Assembly (NCBI RefSeq): GCF_004168205.1
Contig: NZ_RCYB01000102.1
Location: forward strand, 1-6,756
Direction of reading: 5' to 3'
Origin: Catenibacterium sp. co_0103
Lineage (GTDB): Bacteria; Bacillota_I; Bacilli_A; Erysipelotrichales; Coprobacillaceae
DNA: 6,756 nucleotides
Numbering within the stretch: position 1 is the stretch's first letter; every line of letters starts with the position of its first letter. The position numbers and the translations under genes are program-made. The notes under the pieces are model-generated. The model made no database searches, had not been told where the DNA came from, and worked only from the letters and a program-made list of their open reading frames with translations. This document shows positions 1 to 6,755 of the stretch, one piece after another.

Positions 1-3
1 CGG

Positions 4-67
4 CAAGTTGATAATGTCCCAATTGGGACATTATCAACTTGGATACATTGAGACATTATCACATTGG
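4..67. repeat. Perfect 38-nt palindrome plus a third half-site copy
   Basis: Positions 4-41 form a perfect palindrome with 19-bp arms centred between 22 and 23. Its right half (22-42) is repeated directly at 47-67, with 18 of 21 bases identical and an offset of 25 bp. The shared core is GACATTATCA at 27-36 and 52-61. There are thus three copies of one half-site, one inverted and two direct. There is no T-tract, so it does not look like an intrinsic terminator. Multiple copies of a roughly 20-bp site near an end are typical of some insertion-sequence termini (the IS21 family, for example), so this may be the edge of an element lying left of the window. A regulator-binding site is the alternative. 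The repeat is seen directly; its role is inferred. Confidence 0.8.
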
Positions 68-101
68 AATCAGATTTAGAATATCTAGGTAAATAAGTTC
101 A

Positions 102-130
102 TTGACTTATAGTAAAGCCTTTGGTAGAAT
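102..130 (+). promoter_or_regulatory. Sigma-A type promoter of the T-box/valS operon
   Basis: The -35 hexamer TTGACT (102-107) and the -10 hexamer TAGAAT (125-130) each differ from consensus at one position and are separated by 17 bp. Transcription should start near 137, just where the T-box Stem I region begins. This fits well with the leader being transcribed from here. No other promoter of this quality lies between here and the first gene. Confidence 0.8.
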
Positions 131-136
131 AATAAC

Positions 137-350
137 AAGCGTTGAAGAGGAGGAGTACAGTTATTCTTCTTAAAGAGACCTCTTGGCTGGTGTGAAAGAG
201 GAGAGTGAAGACTGGAAGGTAGCCTTGGAGCATATTTGGTGAATGAAGTAGTCAGATACGTAATACTGCGTTAAAGTAAAGAGACATACAGAGTATGTGA
301 AATAAGGTGGTACCACGATGCAGTCGTCCTTATGCACATGCTCTTTTTTA
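137..350 (+). promoter_or_regulatory. T-box riboswitch, valine-specific (GUA specifier)
   Basis: This tRNA-sensing leader lets transcription proceed when uncharged tRNA-Val accumulates. Visible parts: AGTA at 154-157 and GAA at 215-217, typical of the specifier-loop S-turn; an AGAGA motif at 174-178 with a 6-bp apical helix (179-184/196-201) typical of the Stem I tip; and specifier GTA (valine) at 219-221 followed by a purine. A Stem III hairpin (284-289/293-298) follows, then the T-box core from 305 with TGGT at 308-311. TGGT can pair with an ACCA acceptor end, as tRNA-Val has. The antiterminator is 302-307/328-333 plus 315-318/324-327 with the conserved 7-nt bulge. The 3' end is a T-tract at 344-349. 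Control of the valS unit just downstream agrees with the specifier. Confidence 0.95.
290..349 (+). terminator. Rho-independent terminator of the T-box expression platform
   Basis: The arm 335-344 lies immediately before and into a run of six T (344-349). It is complementary to 290-299 over 10 bp with one G-U pair. This helix encloses the whole antiterminator and shares bases 293-298 with the Stem III hairpin, so Stem III and terminator helix cannot both form. I found no 3' terminator arm that would pair with CGTCCTT (325-331), which is the more common arrangement. Pairing was read by eye; energies were not calculated. Confidence 0.6.
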
Positions 351-364
351 TTTAAGGAGGAATT

Positions 365-1000
365 ATGGAATACAGAACACCGATATTGGTTGCTTTTACT
401 CTATTTATAATCACATTATGTTATTTCTATTATAAGAAAACAAAAGCAATCAAAGACAAACAGATGGAAGAAACGTTACGATTTGCGGATTTCAAAGATG
501 AAAACAAGCATTTTACATCAGAAAAATTTGATGCATGCAGTGATAAGGATTTAGTCAATTTAATTGTTGCACTTATTGGTGATTTAGAAGATGAAGATGA
601 AAACTTCCTAGATAAATTAAATATGGAAGAAAGAACTGTCTATGGTATCAGTCAGTTAAATGAATGTGTGAGTACTACTAAAACAATTAGATCTTTCTTT
701 GAAACACCTGCTTATTCAGTATATGCGGATGAATTAGAAACTTATTTCAATAATGTGCGTGAACCGCAGATTGCAGAATTAGTAAAGAGTGCAAGAAGAT
801 TGAATGAAATCATGGAAAATGGTGAAGAAGATGAAGATATGGGTGATTATTCTTCTTATAATTTCTCAGACTTCACACATGAATATATTACTATGATTGC
901 AGGTACTGATTTTATGCCAAAGTTAACTAAGTATATTAGAGAACATAAAGAATCGTTTATTGAGGGGGACGAAACAAATGAAGAAAGAGTTGCCGACTAA
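365..1000 (+). CDS. Membrane-anchored acidic protein, possibly DUF4375/DMP19-like
   Basis: This 211-aa protein starts at an ATG with a strong AAGGAGG site (354-360). It has one N-terminal membrane segment (about residues 7-23), then a basic stretch (KKTKAIKDK), so the rest is expected in the cytoplasm. The soluble part is acidic and mostly helical in appearance, with acidic clusters near 73-80 and 152-158. Residues about 85-140 ([13 protein letters not shown]...RSFFE...) resemble the pattern of DUF4375/DMP19 proteins, but the usual asparagine/glycine-rich motif is not preserved, so that link is tentative. It is the first gene after the valine T-box, and its last 23 bp overlap valS, so the two are probably co-transcribed and translationally coupled. 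I know no function for it. A role linked to valine or tRNA charging would be only a guess from position. Confidence 0.9.
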   Translation: MEYRTPILVAFTLFIITLCYFYYKKTKAIKDKQMEETLRFADFKDENKHFTSEKFDACSDKDLVNLIVALIGDLEDEDENFLDKLNMEERTVYGISQLNECVSTTKTIRSFFETPAYSVYADELETYFNNVREPQIAELVKSARRLNEIMENGEEDEDMGDYSSYNFSDFTHEYITMIAGTDFMPKLTKYIREHKESFIEGDETNEERVAD

Positions 1001-3602
1001 ATATGACCATTTAGCTGTAGAAAAAGGTAAATATCAGCAGTGGTTAGATAAGGAATACTTTAAAGCAGGTGATTTAACAAAGAAGCCTTATAGTATTGTT
1101 ATTCCACCACCAAATGTAACTGGTAAATTACATTTAGGACATGCATGGGATACTACTATGCAGGATATGATTATCCGTTATAAGAGAATGCAGGGTTATG
1201 ATGCATTATGGTTACCAGGTATGGACCATGCTGGACTTGCAACTCAGGCTAAGGTAGAAGCTAGACTTAGAGAGCAGGGTATTTCTCGTTATGATTTAGG
1301 CAGAGAAAAGCTTGTTGATAAAATCTGGGAATGGAAAGAAGAATATGCAGATATCATTCGTGCACAGTGGGCTAAATTAGGTTTATCACTTGATTATTCA
1401 AAGGAAAGATTTACTTTTGATGAAGGTTTATCAGATGCTGTTAGGGAAGTCTTTGTTAGATTATATGAAAAGGGATTAATCTACCAGGGTGAAAAGATCA
1501 TTAACTGGGATCCAGTACAAAGAACTGCATTATCAAATATAGAAGTATATCATGAAGATATTGAAGGTCATATGTACTACTTCAATTATCATATTGTTGG
1601 TTCTGATGATATTTTAGTCATTGCCACTACACGTCCAGAAACAATGTTTGCTGACCAGGCAATTTTCGTACATCCTGATGATGAAAGATATAAGAAATAT
1701 GTTGGTATGAAGGCAATCAACCCTGCCAACGGTGATGAATTACCAATTATGGCTGATAGCTATATTGATCTTGATTTTGGTACTGCTGTTATGAAATGTA
1801 CACCAGCACATGACCCAAATGACTTCCAGCTAGCAAAGAAGTACAATCTACCAATGCCTAAGTGTATGAATGAAGATGGTACTATGAATGATTTGGCTGG
1901 TAAATATAAAGGAATGGATCGTTTTGAATGCCGTGAAGCTTTATTAAAGGATTTTGAAGAAGCAGGTGTTGTAGATCATATTGAAACTATTGTCCATTCA
2001 GTAGGTCACTCAGAACGTTCTCATGCAATTGTAGAACCTTATTTATCTAAGCAGTGGTTTGTAAAGATGAAGCCATTAGCTGAAAATGCATTAAAGAATC
2101 AGGAAACTGATGATAGAGTAGATTTCGTTCCAGAAAGATTTGAAAAGACATTCTCTAACTGGATGAACAGCATTGAAGACTGGTGTATTTCACGTCAGGT
2201 ATGGTGGGGACATCGTATTCCTGCATGGTACAACAATGAAACAGGTGAATTATATGTAGGTAGAGAAGCACCTAAAGACGTAGAAAACTGGACTCAGGAT
2301 GAAGATGTTCTTGATACATGGTTCTCAAGTGCTTTATGGCCATTCTCAACTATGGGCTGGCCTAATACAGAAGATCCAATGTTTAAGAGATATTTTCCAA
2401 CTGATACATTAGTTACTGGTTATGATATTATCTTCTTCTGGGTAAGCCGTATGATGTTCCAGTCAATCGAATTTACTGGTAGAAGACCATTCAAGAATGT
2501 TTTAATTCATGGTTTAATCAGAGATGAACAGGGTCGTAAGATGTCGAAATCATTAGGTAATGGTGTTGACCCAATGGATGTTATTGATGAATATGGAGCT
2601 GACTCATTAAGATGGTTCTTATTAAATAACTCTTCACCAGGAGCTGATATGCGTTATGTACCAGCTAAATTAAAATCTACTTGGAACTTCATTAACAAGA
2701 TCTGGAACAGTGCACGTTATGTATTAATGAACATTGATGAAGATCAAAAATTAGAAGAATTAGATTATGCAACACTTAACTTAGCTGATAAGTGGATCTT
2801 GAATAGATTAAATGAAGTAATCAGAAGTGTTGATGAAAATATGGATAAGTTTGAATTTATCAATGTAGGAACTGAATTATATCGTTTCATCTGGGATGAT
2901 TTCTGTTCTTGGTATATCGAATTATCTAAACTTCATTTAACAGGTGATGATGAAGTTGCTAAGAAATCTGCATTAAACACACTTGTTTATGTATTAAATA
3001 CTATTGTTAGATTATTACATCCAATCATGCCATTCGTTACTGAAGAAATCTATCAGGCTATTCCACATAATGAAGAATCTATCGTTATTTCTAAATGGCC
3101 AGAAGTAAATCCAGAATATGATAATGACACAATCAATGATCAGTTTACTTATTTAATTGATATTATCAAGGGTGTAAGAGAAATCAGACATACTTATGTT
3201 ATCAAGAATAGTATTGAGGTTGATTATACAATCACTACTAAACAGGATGATCTTGAAACATTATTAAAGGAAATTGCCCCTTATGTCAGCAAACTAGTTA
3301 ACGCAACTTGTGTAGGATATAATGTTCCAACAAGTAAGAATAATGCGACTGAAGTTATCAAGGGTGGTAATACACTTAATATTGATTTAGGTCAGTATAT
3401 TGATATGGAAGCTGAAAAGGTAAAGGTTGAAAAAGAAATCAAGAAGCTTGAAGGTGAAATCAAGCGTGGTGAAGGTATGTTATCTAACCCTAATTTCACA
3501 TCTAAAGCGCCAGCTGCTAAAGTAGAAGCAGAAAAAGCTAAATTAGAAGATTATCGTTCTAAATATGCTGCAGCAAAAGAAAAACTTGCTAAGATGAACT
3601 AA
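978..3602 (+). CDS. valS: Valyl-tRNA synthetase (ValRS)
   Basis: This cytoplasmic class I synthetase charges tRNA-Val with valine and edits mischarged threonine. It is 874 aa, the usual length for Bacillota. The HIGH-type motif is HLGH at 52-55 after PPPNVTGK. The CP1 editing domain shows TTRPET at 217-222 and TPAHDPNDF at 275-283. The catalytic core resumes with DWCISRQ and WWGHRIPAW, then [22 protein letters not shown] is at 521-525. An anticodon-binding helical domain follows (about 620-760), and the C-terminal 65 residues form the lysine/glutamate-rich coiled-coil arm typical of ValRS. The ATG at 978 is chosen because GAGGGGG (962-968) sits 9 nt upstream and the protein then begins [10 protein letters not shown]; a TTG at 960 would lie before this site. 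It overlaps the preceding gene by 23 bp, is controlled by the valine T-box, and is closed by a strong terminator. All key motifs look intact. Confidence 0.98.
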   Translation: MKKELPTKYDHLAVEKGKYQQWLDKEYFKAGDLTKKPYSIVIPPPNVTGKLHLGHAWDTTMQDMIIRYKRMQGYDALWLPGMDHAGLATQAKVEARLREQGISRYDLGREKLVDKIWEWKEEYADIIRAQWAKLGLSLDYSKERFTFDEGLSDAVREVFVRLYEKGLIYQGEKIINWDPVQRTALSNIEVYHEDIEGHMYYFNYHIVGSDDILVIATTRPETMFADQAIFVHPDDERYKKYVGMKAINPANGDELPIMADSYIDLDFGTAVMKCTPAHDPNDFQLAKKYNLPMPKCMNEDGTMNDLAGKYKGMDRFECREALLKDFEEAGVVDHIETIVHSVGHSERSHAIVEPYLSKQWFVKMKPLAENALKNQETDDRVDFVPERFEKTFSNWMNSIEDWCISRQVWWGHRIPAWYNNETGELYVGREAPKDVENWTQDEDVLDTWFSSALWPFSTMGWPNTEDPMFKRYFPTDTLVTGYDIIFFWVSRMMFQSIEFTGRRPFKNVLIHGLIRDEQGRKMSKSLGNGVDPMDVIDEYGADSLRWFLLNNSSPGADMRYVPAKLKSTWNFINKIWNSARYVLMNIDEDQKLEELDYATLNLADKWILNRLNEVIRSVDENMDKFEFINVGTELYRFIWDDFCSWYIELSKLHLTGDDEVAKKSALNTLVYVLNTIVRLLHPIMPFVTEEIYQAIPHNEESIVISKWPEVNPEYDNDTINDQFTYLIDIIKGVREIRHTYVIKNSIEVDYTITTKQDDLETLLKEIAPYVSKLVNATCVGYNVPTSKNNATEVIKGGNTLNIDLGQYIDMEAEKVKVEKEIKKLEGEIKRGEGMLSNPNFTSKAPAAKVEAEKAKLEDYRSKYAAAKEKLAKMN

Positions 3603-3604
3603 TC

Positions 3605-3632
3605 AAAAATCCCCATTTTGGGGATTTTTTTT
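3605..3632 (+). terminator. Rho-independent terminator after valS
   Basis: A 10-bp stem (3605-3614/3620-3629) with GGGG/CCCC at its top and a 5-nt loop is followed by T to 3632. It starts 3 bp after the valS stop codon and separates the T-box operon from the small peptide genes. Confidence 0.93.
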
Positions 3633-3690
3633 AAGTAATTTCATTTCTTTAGTCGTATAGATATAGTAGAGGGGGCAGAAAGGAGTAAAG

Positions 3691-3843
3691 ATGTACGAGC
3701 TATCTACGAAAAGACAACAGCAGATTAATGGTGGAAGTGTTATGTATCGTATTATATATGCACTTCTAGGTATTGCTGGCATGAAATTGTTGAGAGCATC
3801 TTTGAGTCATCTAAGAGGTGGAAGAGTAATAAGGATGAAATAG
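3691..3843 (+). CDS. Small double-glycine leader peptide A (bacteriocin-like)
   Basis: This 50-aa ORF has a good AAAGGAG site 6 nt before its ATG. The first 15 residues, MYELSTKRQQQINGG, look like a double-glycine leader cleaved and exported by C39-peptidase ABC transporters. Leu and Ser are at -12 and -11, Ile at -4 and Gly-Gly at -2/-1, though the usual Glu-Leu at -8/-7 is Arg-Gln. The predicted 35-residue core starts SVMYRIIYALLGIAGMKLLR. It is hydrophobic first and basic at the end, with seven Lys/Arg, no acidic residue and no cysteine, so disulfide or lanthionine rings are not expected. It matches the next gene at 29 of 50 aligned positions, showing a tandem duplication. A second Gly-Gly (43-44) is inside the core. 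Only a weak promoter candidate (TATAGT, 3662-3667) lies upstream. No transporter or immunity gene is in the window. Bacteriocin or signalling peptide is inferred; a small membrane peptide remains possible. Confidence 0.8.
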   Translation: MYELSTKRQQQINGGSVMYRIIYALLGIAGMKLLRASLSHLRGGRVIRMK

Positions 3844-3883
3844 TTCATTTGTCTCATTTACAAAATTTTAGAAAGGAGTAAAT

Positions 3884-4045
3884 ATGTACGAATTATCCGT
3901 TAGTAGCCAGGAACAAATCTGTGGTGGTAGTGCATTGACATATATTATTTATGCATTACTAGGAGTTGCTGGATTAAAACTACTTAGATCTGCTAAGGGT
4001 CGTCTCAGATTAGGTCGTCTTATCACATTAGAATGGGGAAAATAA
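3884..4045 (+). CDS. Small double-glycine leader peptide B, paralogue of A
   Basis: This 53-aa ORF lies 40 bp after peptide A and has a nearly identical start region (GAAAGGAGTAAA before the ATG). The leader is MYELSVSSQEQICGG, again with Leu-Ser at -12/-11, Ile at -4 and Gly-Gly at -2/-1; it has a Cys at -3. The 38-residue core begins SALTYIIYALLGVAGLKLLR and ends with a basic stretch and a Trp-containing tail, with seven Lys/Arg and one Glu. Conservation with A is strongest in MYELS, QI-GGS, IIYALLG-AG-KLLR and LR-GR. Both leader and core are conserved, which argues for a common exporter and a shared function, perhaps a two-component peptide. The basic sequence is longer than in A. The pair is followed by a hairpin at 4052-4072. 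Function is inferred from leader form and core chemistry only. Confidence 0.82.
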   Translation: MYELSVSSQEQICGGSALTYIIYALLGVAGLKLLRSAKGRLRLGRLITLEWGK

Positions 4046-4051
4046 GAAGAG

Positions 4052-4072
4052 AAGGGTGCGATTCGCACCCTT
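4052..4072 (+). terminator. GC-rich hairpin after the peptide pair, probable weak terminator
   Basis: A perfect 9-bp stem (4052-4060/4064-4072) with a 3-nt loop begins 7 bp after the stop of peptide B. The tail is only TTATTTAT, so termination may be partial and some read-through into the next ORF and radC is possible. A hairpin of similar sequence occurs at 6733-6755. Confidence 0.6.
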
Positions 4073-4094
4073 ATTTATAAGGAAGTGAAGGAAA

Positions 4095-4499
4095 ATGGAA
4101 ACAGTTGATAGAGAAGTAAGAATTGAGATAGATATAGTTGAATGTATATTTACGATAAATGGATTAAGCATACAAAGAGTGGATGTATTAGAAAACATTG
4201 AGAAATTAGAGAAACAATTACTGAGACAAAAGAGACGATTATCAAGAAAAGAACAAAATTCAAATAATAGTAAAGCAGTTTTAGAGAAGATAAAGAAAAT
4301 AGAGAATAAATTGGATAATGTTTATAATGATTATATGAATAAATGCATTAGTGTAGTGATAAAAAGTAATCCGAGTTGTGTCGTGATTGTTGAGAATAAT
4401 CAAAAGTTTTTACAAAAATATTATGAGTTTGTAATAAGAATGAAAGTAAGATGTAAAATGCATGGAATTGAATTCAAGGTGTTAAATACATATGCTTAA
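4095..4499 (+). CDS. TnpB-like RuvC-domain fragment (truncated IS200/IS605 OrfB relative)
   Basis: This is a 134-aa intact ORF with an AAGGAAG site at 4079-4085. The sequence reads like the central part of TnpB. EIDIVECIFTINGL (11-24) resembles the RuvC-I strand with Asp13 in the catalytic position. The coiled-coil stretch KLEKQLLRQKRRLSRK (37-52) followed by EQNSNNSKAVLEKIKKIENK matches the TnpB linker helices. VVIVENN (96-102) resembles the RuvC-II strand with Glu100 in the catalytic position, and MHGIEFKVLNTYA (122-134) resembles the segment just before the zinc finger. The N-terminal REC/WED part, the CxxC zinc finger and RuvC-III with its last Asp are absent, so a guided nuclease is not expected. 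Full TnpB proteins are about 350-400 aa. It ends 23 bp before radC. It may be a decaying transposon remnant or a small gene kept by the host. The family link rests on pattern recognition. Confidence 0.7.
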   Translation: METVDREVRIEIDIVECIFTINGLSIQRVDVLENIEKLEKQLLRQKRRLSRKEQNSNNSKAVLEKIKKIENKLDNVYNDYMNKCISVVIKSNPSCVVIVENNQKFLQKYYEFVIRMKVRCKMHGIEFKVLNTYA

Positions 4500-4522
4500 A
4501 AGGCAAATATGAGGTGGTATTT

Positions 4523-5200
4523 ATGATCAAGGGACTTGAACAATCTTCTCAACCAAGAGAAAAAGCACTCTTAAATGGTATAGAATCATTGACGGATGAA
4601 GAACTACTTGCATTATTATTAAGAACTGGTAATAAGGAGCAGTCAGTTTTAGATTTATCTTCTACAATATTAAGAGAAATACAGGGAATGAGTGGATTTC
4701 ATTCTATTACTTTTGCAAAGCTATTATCTTTTAAGGGAATCAATAAAGCCAAAGCGATCGGGATTATGGCTGCTTTAGAATTTTCTAAAAGAATTAATAT
4801 GCATACAGATATGAATGAGATATATGATAACCCAGCTAAAGTTTTCTATCATTTAGAAAACAAGATGTCCCATTTATCGCAGGAACATTTCTTGATTATG
4901 ATTTTAGATAATCATAATCGTTTGATTGCGGAAAAGACATTATTTGTGGGAAGTGTCAATATGTCTATTGTTTCTGCAAGAGAAATATTTAGAGAAGCAC
5001 TTGCTTTTAATGGGGTTAGTATCATTTGTGTACATAATCACCCTTCAGGTGATGCACATCCTTCTAGTGAAGATATTAATATGACACAAAAGCTTATAGA
5101 ACTTGGAAAAATGATGAATGTAGATATAGTGGACCATATCATTATTGGAAGAAATCAATATTATAGTTTTAAAGCAGAGAGGGTCTATTCTTCAATCTGA
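4523..5200 (+). CDS. radC: RadC/UPF0758 family JAMM-domain protein
   Basis: This 225-aa protein has the normal length for the family. The N-terminal part (about 5-75) carries the REKALLNGIESLTDEELLALLLRTG-type region and a helix-hairpin-helix-like stretch (LLSFKGINKAKA). The C-terminal half is an MPN/JAB domain with the metal-binding JAMM motif HNHPSGD...SSED: His171, His173 and Asp184 are intact. The RadC name is historical: a direct role in DNA repair is not supported for Gram-positive members, and the real activity is unknown. The ATG at 4523 is preferred because GAGGTGG (4511-4517) lies 5 nt upstream; the in-frame GTG at 4514 is inside that site. In many Bacillota radC stands directly before mreB-mreC-mreD; here mreC follows without mreB. 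The 23-bp gap from the preceding ORF suggests co-transcription. Confidence 0.95.
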   Translation: MIKGLEQSSQPREKALLNGIESLTDEELLALLLRTGNKEQSVLDLSSTILREIQGMSGFHSITFAKLLSFKGINKAKAIGIMAALEFSKRINMHTDMNEIYDNPAKVFYHLENKMSHLSQEHFLIMILDNHNRLIAEKTLFVGSVNMSIVSAREIFREALAFNGVSIICVHNHPSGDAHPSSEDINMTQKLIELGKMMNVDIVDHIIIGRNQYYSFKAERVYSSI

Positions 5201-5219
5201 TAACTGTTTTTCCTTATGA

Positions 5220-5248
5220 TTGCATTTTTCAAAAAGAGATATTATAAT
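5220..5248 (+). promoter_or_regulatory. Probable internal promoter for mreC-mreD
   Basis: A perfect -10 hexamer TATAAT (5243-5248) is preceded at 17 bp by TTGCAT (5220-5225), a moderate -35. Transcription would start near 5255, just before the GAGGTGA ribosome site at 5258-5264. It would allow mreCD expression independent of radC. Chance occurrence in AT-rich DNA is possible. Confidence 0.5.
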
Positions 5249-5269
5249 GTATTCACCGAGGTGATGTCA

Positions 5270-6115
5270 TTGTATAAAAAGAAGAAAAACAAGCATACAA
5301 GAAGAATGATCGTAATCACTGTTGTATTGATTGTGACATCTGTCTATGCTCTTGTATCAGGTATTACTGAACTGCCATTTTCAAGCGTATTTCAGGATAC
5401 AATCGCAAATGCTGAATATTATGTTATCAAGGCACCAGTGAATTACGTAAAAAATGTATTTACTGAATATCATGATCTTAAGCTTGTTTATCGTGAGAAT
5501 AAGAAATTGAAGCGTTCACTTGATAACTATGCGAGTGAGCTTGCAATGAATGAAGTATTATCAAATGAATTGTCGGAAATGAAGAAAATTACAAACATTG
5601 AATCTTTACCTACTGACTATAAAGTTAAATATACAACTATTATTGAAAGAGATGCTGAATCTTGGAGTAATCAGGTGAAGATTAATATGGGAAGTAATTC
5701 TCAGATTCAAAAAGGTATGTCTGTTATTACTTCTAAAGGAATGATTGGGACTGTTACTAAAGTAGGTACTATTTCTTCTACTGTGACATTACTTTGTTCA
5801 GAAAATAATAGTGTTCAGCTTCCTGTTATGATTGTAGATGGAGAAAATACATATTACGGTTTGGTCAACAGCTACAATGTAAAGGCGGGCACTTATAAGG
5901 TTTCTCTCTTATCTACAGTGGACAAGATTCAAAAAGGTTTAAATGTAACTACAAGTGGTTTAGGAGGAAAAGGAAAGTCTCCTAAAGGAATACTAGTAGG
6001 TAAGGTTGTAGGATTTAATGAAGGTACGGATGCATCAGGTAAATATGTTACTGTTAAACCTTCAGTTAATTTTGATTCATTGAACTATGTAGCAGTTGTA
6101 CAGAGGGTAAACTAA
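5270..6115 (+). CDS. mreC: Rod shape-determining protein MreC
   Basis: MreC is a bitopic membrane protein of the elongasome that organises lateral cell-wall synthesis with MreD, MreB, RodA and PBP2. From the TTG at 5270 it is 281 aa: a short basic cytoplasmic start (MYKKKKNKHTRR), one membrane segment (about 13-31), a periplasm-side coiled coil (about 67-108), and the beta-rich MreC core beginning near 117. Typical core motifs are RDAESW, IQKGMSVIT, KGMIGTVTKVG and a C-terminal GKVVGF-type region. I prefer the TTG start because GAGGTGA (5258-5264) sits 5 nt before it, the same spacing as in radC, and because a TATAAT box lies just upstream. An in-frame ATG at 5216 would add 18 residues but has no ribosome site, and an ATG at 5264 overlaps the ribosome site. 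mreD follows one base after the stop. Confidence 0.93.
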   Translation: MYKKKKNKHTRRMIVITVVLIVTSVYALVSGITELPFSSVFQDTIANAEYYVIKAPVNYVKNVFTEYHDLKLVYRENKKLKRSLDNYASELAMNEVLSNELSEMKKITNIESLPTDYKVKYTTIIERDAESWSNQVKINMGSNSQIQKGMSVITSKGMIGTVTKVGTISSTVTLLCSENNSVQLPVMIVDGENTYYGLVNSYNVKAGTYKVSLLSTVDKIQKGLNVTTSGLGGKGKSPKGILVGKVVGFNEGTDASGKYVTVKPSVNFDSLNYVAVVQRVN

Positions 6116-6116
6116 T

Positions 6117-6656
6117 ATGAAGAATAATCAGATTTTGAAGAATTTCCTGATTATGTTTGTCTGTTTTTTGATTGATAGTGTCATCAATTTCTTTATTCCT
6201 ACTAATATCAATCGTTCAGGTCTTACATTTGTTCCATGTATTGGATTACTTATGTTTTCTTTATTAACTATCACAGTTCATGACAAATCCGAAAGATTTT
6301 TCTTTAGTGCAGCATGTGGTCTATATTATACTGTTTGTTATTCTAATTCCTTAATGGTCTATATTCTGATCTATTGTGCTATTACATTTGTGAGAACATA
6401 CATTTATAGAAACGATAACATGACTTGCTTAGAATTCATTGTTTATGCGATTCTCATTGTTACGTTTAAGGAATTCGTTGTTTACTGGCTGATGCTTATT
6501 TCACGTTTTACTTATATTGGAGTTATTCAATTTATTACAATGAGATATCTTCCAACATTAGTGATGAATGTAGCATTTGCGCCAATCGTATATCTAGTCT
6601 ATAAACAATTTGATATTTATATTGAACCAAATGATTTTGATATGAAAGATATTTAA
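6117..6656 (+). CDS. mreD: Rod shape-determining protein MreD
   Basis: This 179-aa, very hydrophobic protein directly follows mreC (one base between stop and start) with GAGGGT at 6103-6108, inside the end of mreC, as its ribosome site. About five to six membrane segments are seen (roughly 8-28, 36-54, 61-77, 79-94, 104-128 and 135-163), as expected for MreD, the membrane partner of MreC in the elongasome. Sequence conservation in MreD is low, so the call rests on length, membrane layout and the position after mreC. The protein ends with a short acidic tail (EPNDFDMKDI). A terminator starts at its stop codon, so the radC-mreC-mreD unit ends here and no minC or minD follows within the window. 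Confidence 0.93.
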   Translation: MKNNQILKNFLIMFVCFLIDSVINFFIPTNINRSGLTFVPCIGLLMFSLLTITVHDKSERFFFSAACGLYYTVCYSNSLMVYILIYCAITFVRTYIYRNDNMTCLEFIVYAILIVTFKEFVVYWLMLISRFTYIGVIQFITMRYLPTLVMNVAFAPIVYLVYKQFDIYIEPNDFDMKDI

Positions 6657-6684
6657 GAGAAGGAGAGATTTTCTTCTCTTTTTT
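6655..6684 (+). terminator. Rho-independent terminator after mreD
   Basis: An 8-bp stem (6655-6662/6673-6680) with a 10-nt loop runs into six T (6679-6684). The left arm begins inside the mreD stop codon. The stem is purine/pyrimidine-rich with few G-C pairs, so it is of moderate strength. Confidence 0.8.
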
Positions 6685-6732
6685 GGTAATTTAAAATAAC
6701 TAGGGGTTTCCTAAATTTTAATTATCACGCAG

Positions 6733-6755
6733 TAAGGGGTGAATCTCACCCCTTA
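6733..6755. other. GC-rich hairpin at the window edge, possible terminator or leader element
   Basis: A perfect 10-bp stem (6733-6742/6746-6755) with loop ATC ends one base before the window does, so any T-tract is out of view. It resembles the hairpin at 4052-4072 (both have an AAGGG/CCCTT outer part and a GTG/CAC middle). It could be a terminator of either strand or the start of a leader for the next gene. The preceding 6685-6732 shows no gene or clear promoter. Confidence 0.6.

Noticed and set aside
4..67. CRISPR array
   Set aside because: There are only three copies of the half-site, one is inverted, two abut without a spacer, and no cas genes are present.
218..220. GGT (glycine) as the T-box specifier
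   Set aside because: The overlapping GTA at 219-221 leaves one base after GAA and is followed by a purine, and it agrees with the downstream valS.
960..977. TTG start at 960 for valS
   Set aside because: It lies upstream of the GAGGGGG ribosome site; ATG 978 has proper spacing and gives a normal ValRS N-terminus.
3639..3667. Promoter for the peptide pair (TTTCAT-17-TATAGT)
   Set aside because: The -35 box matches consensus poorly, so it is mentioned only as a weak candidate. A promoter is expected here because a terminator precedes the pair.
3816..3825. Second Gly-Gly (residues 43-44) of peptide A as the cleavage site
   Set aside because: It would leave a core of only six residues, is not conserved in peptide B (Leu-Gly), and lacks the leader pattern before it.
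4514..4522. GTG start at 4514 for radC
   Set aside because: The codon is part of the GAGGTGG ribosome site; ATG 4523 follows this site at 5 nt.
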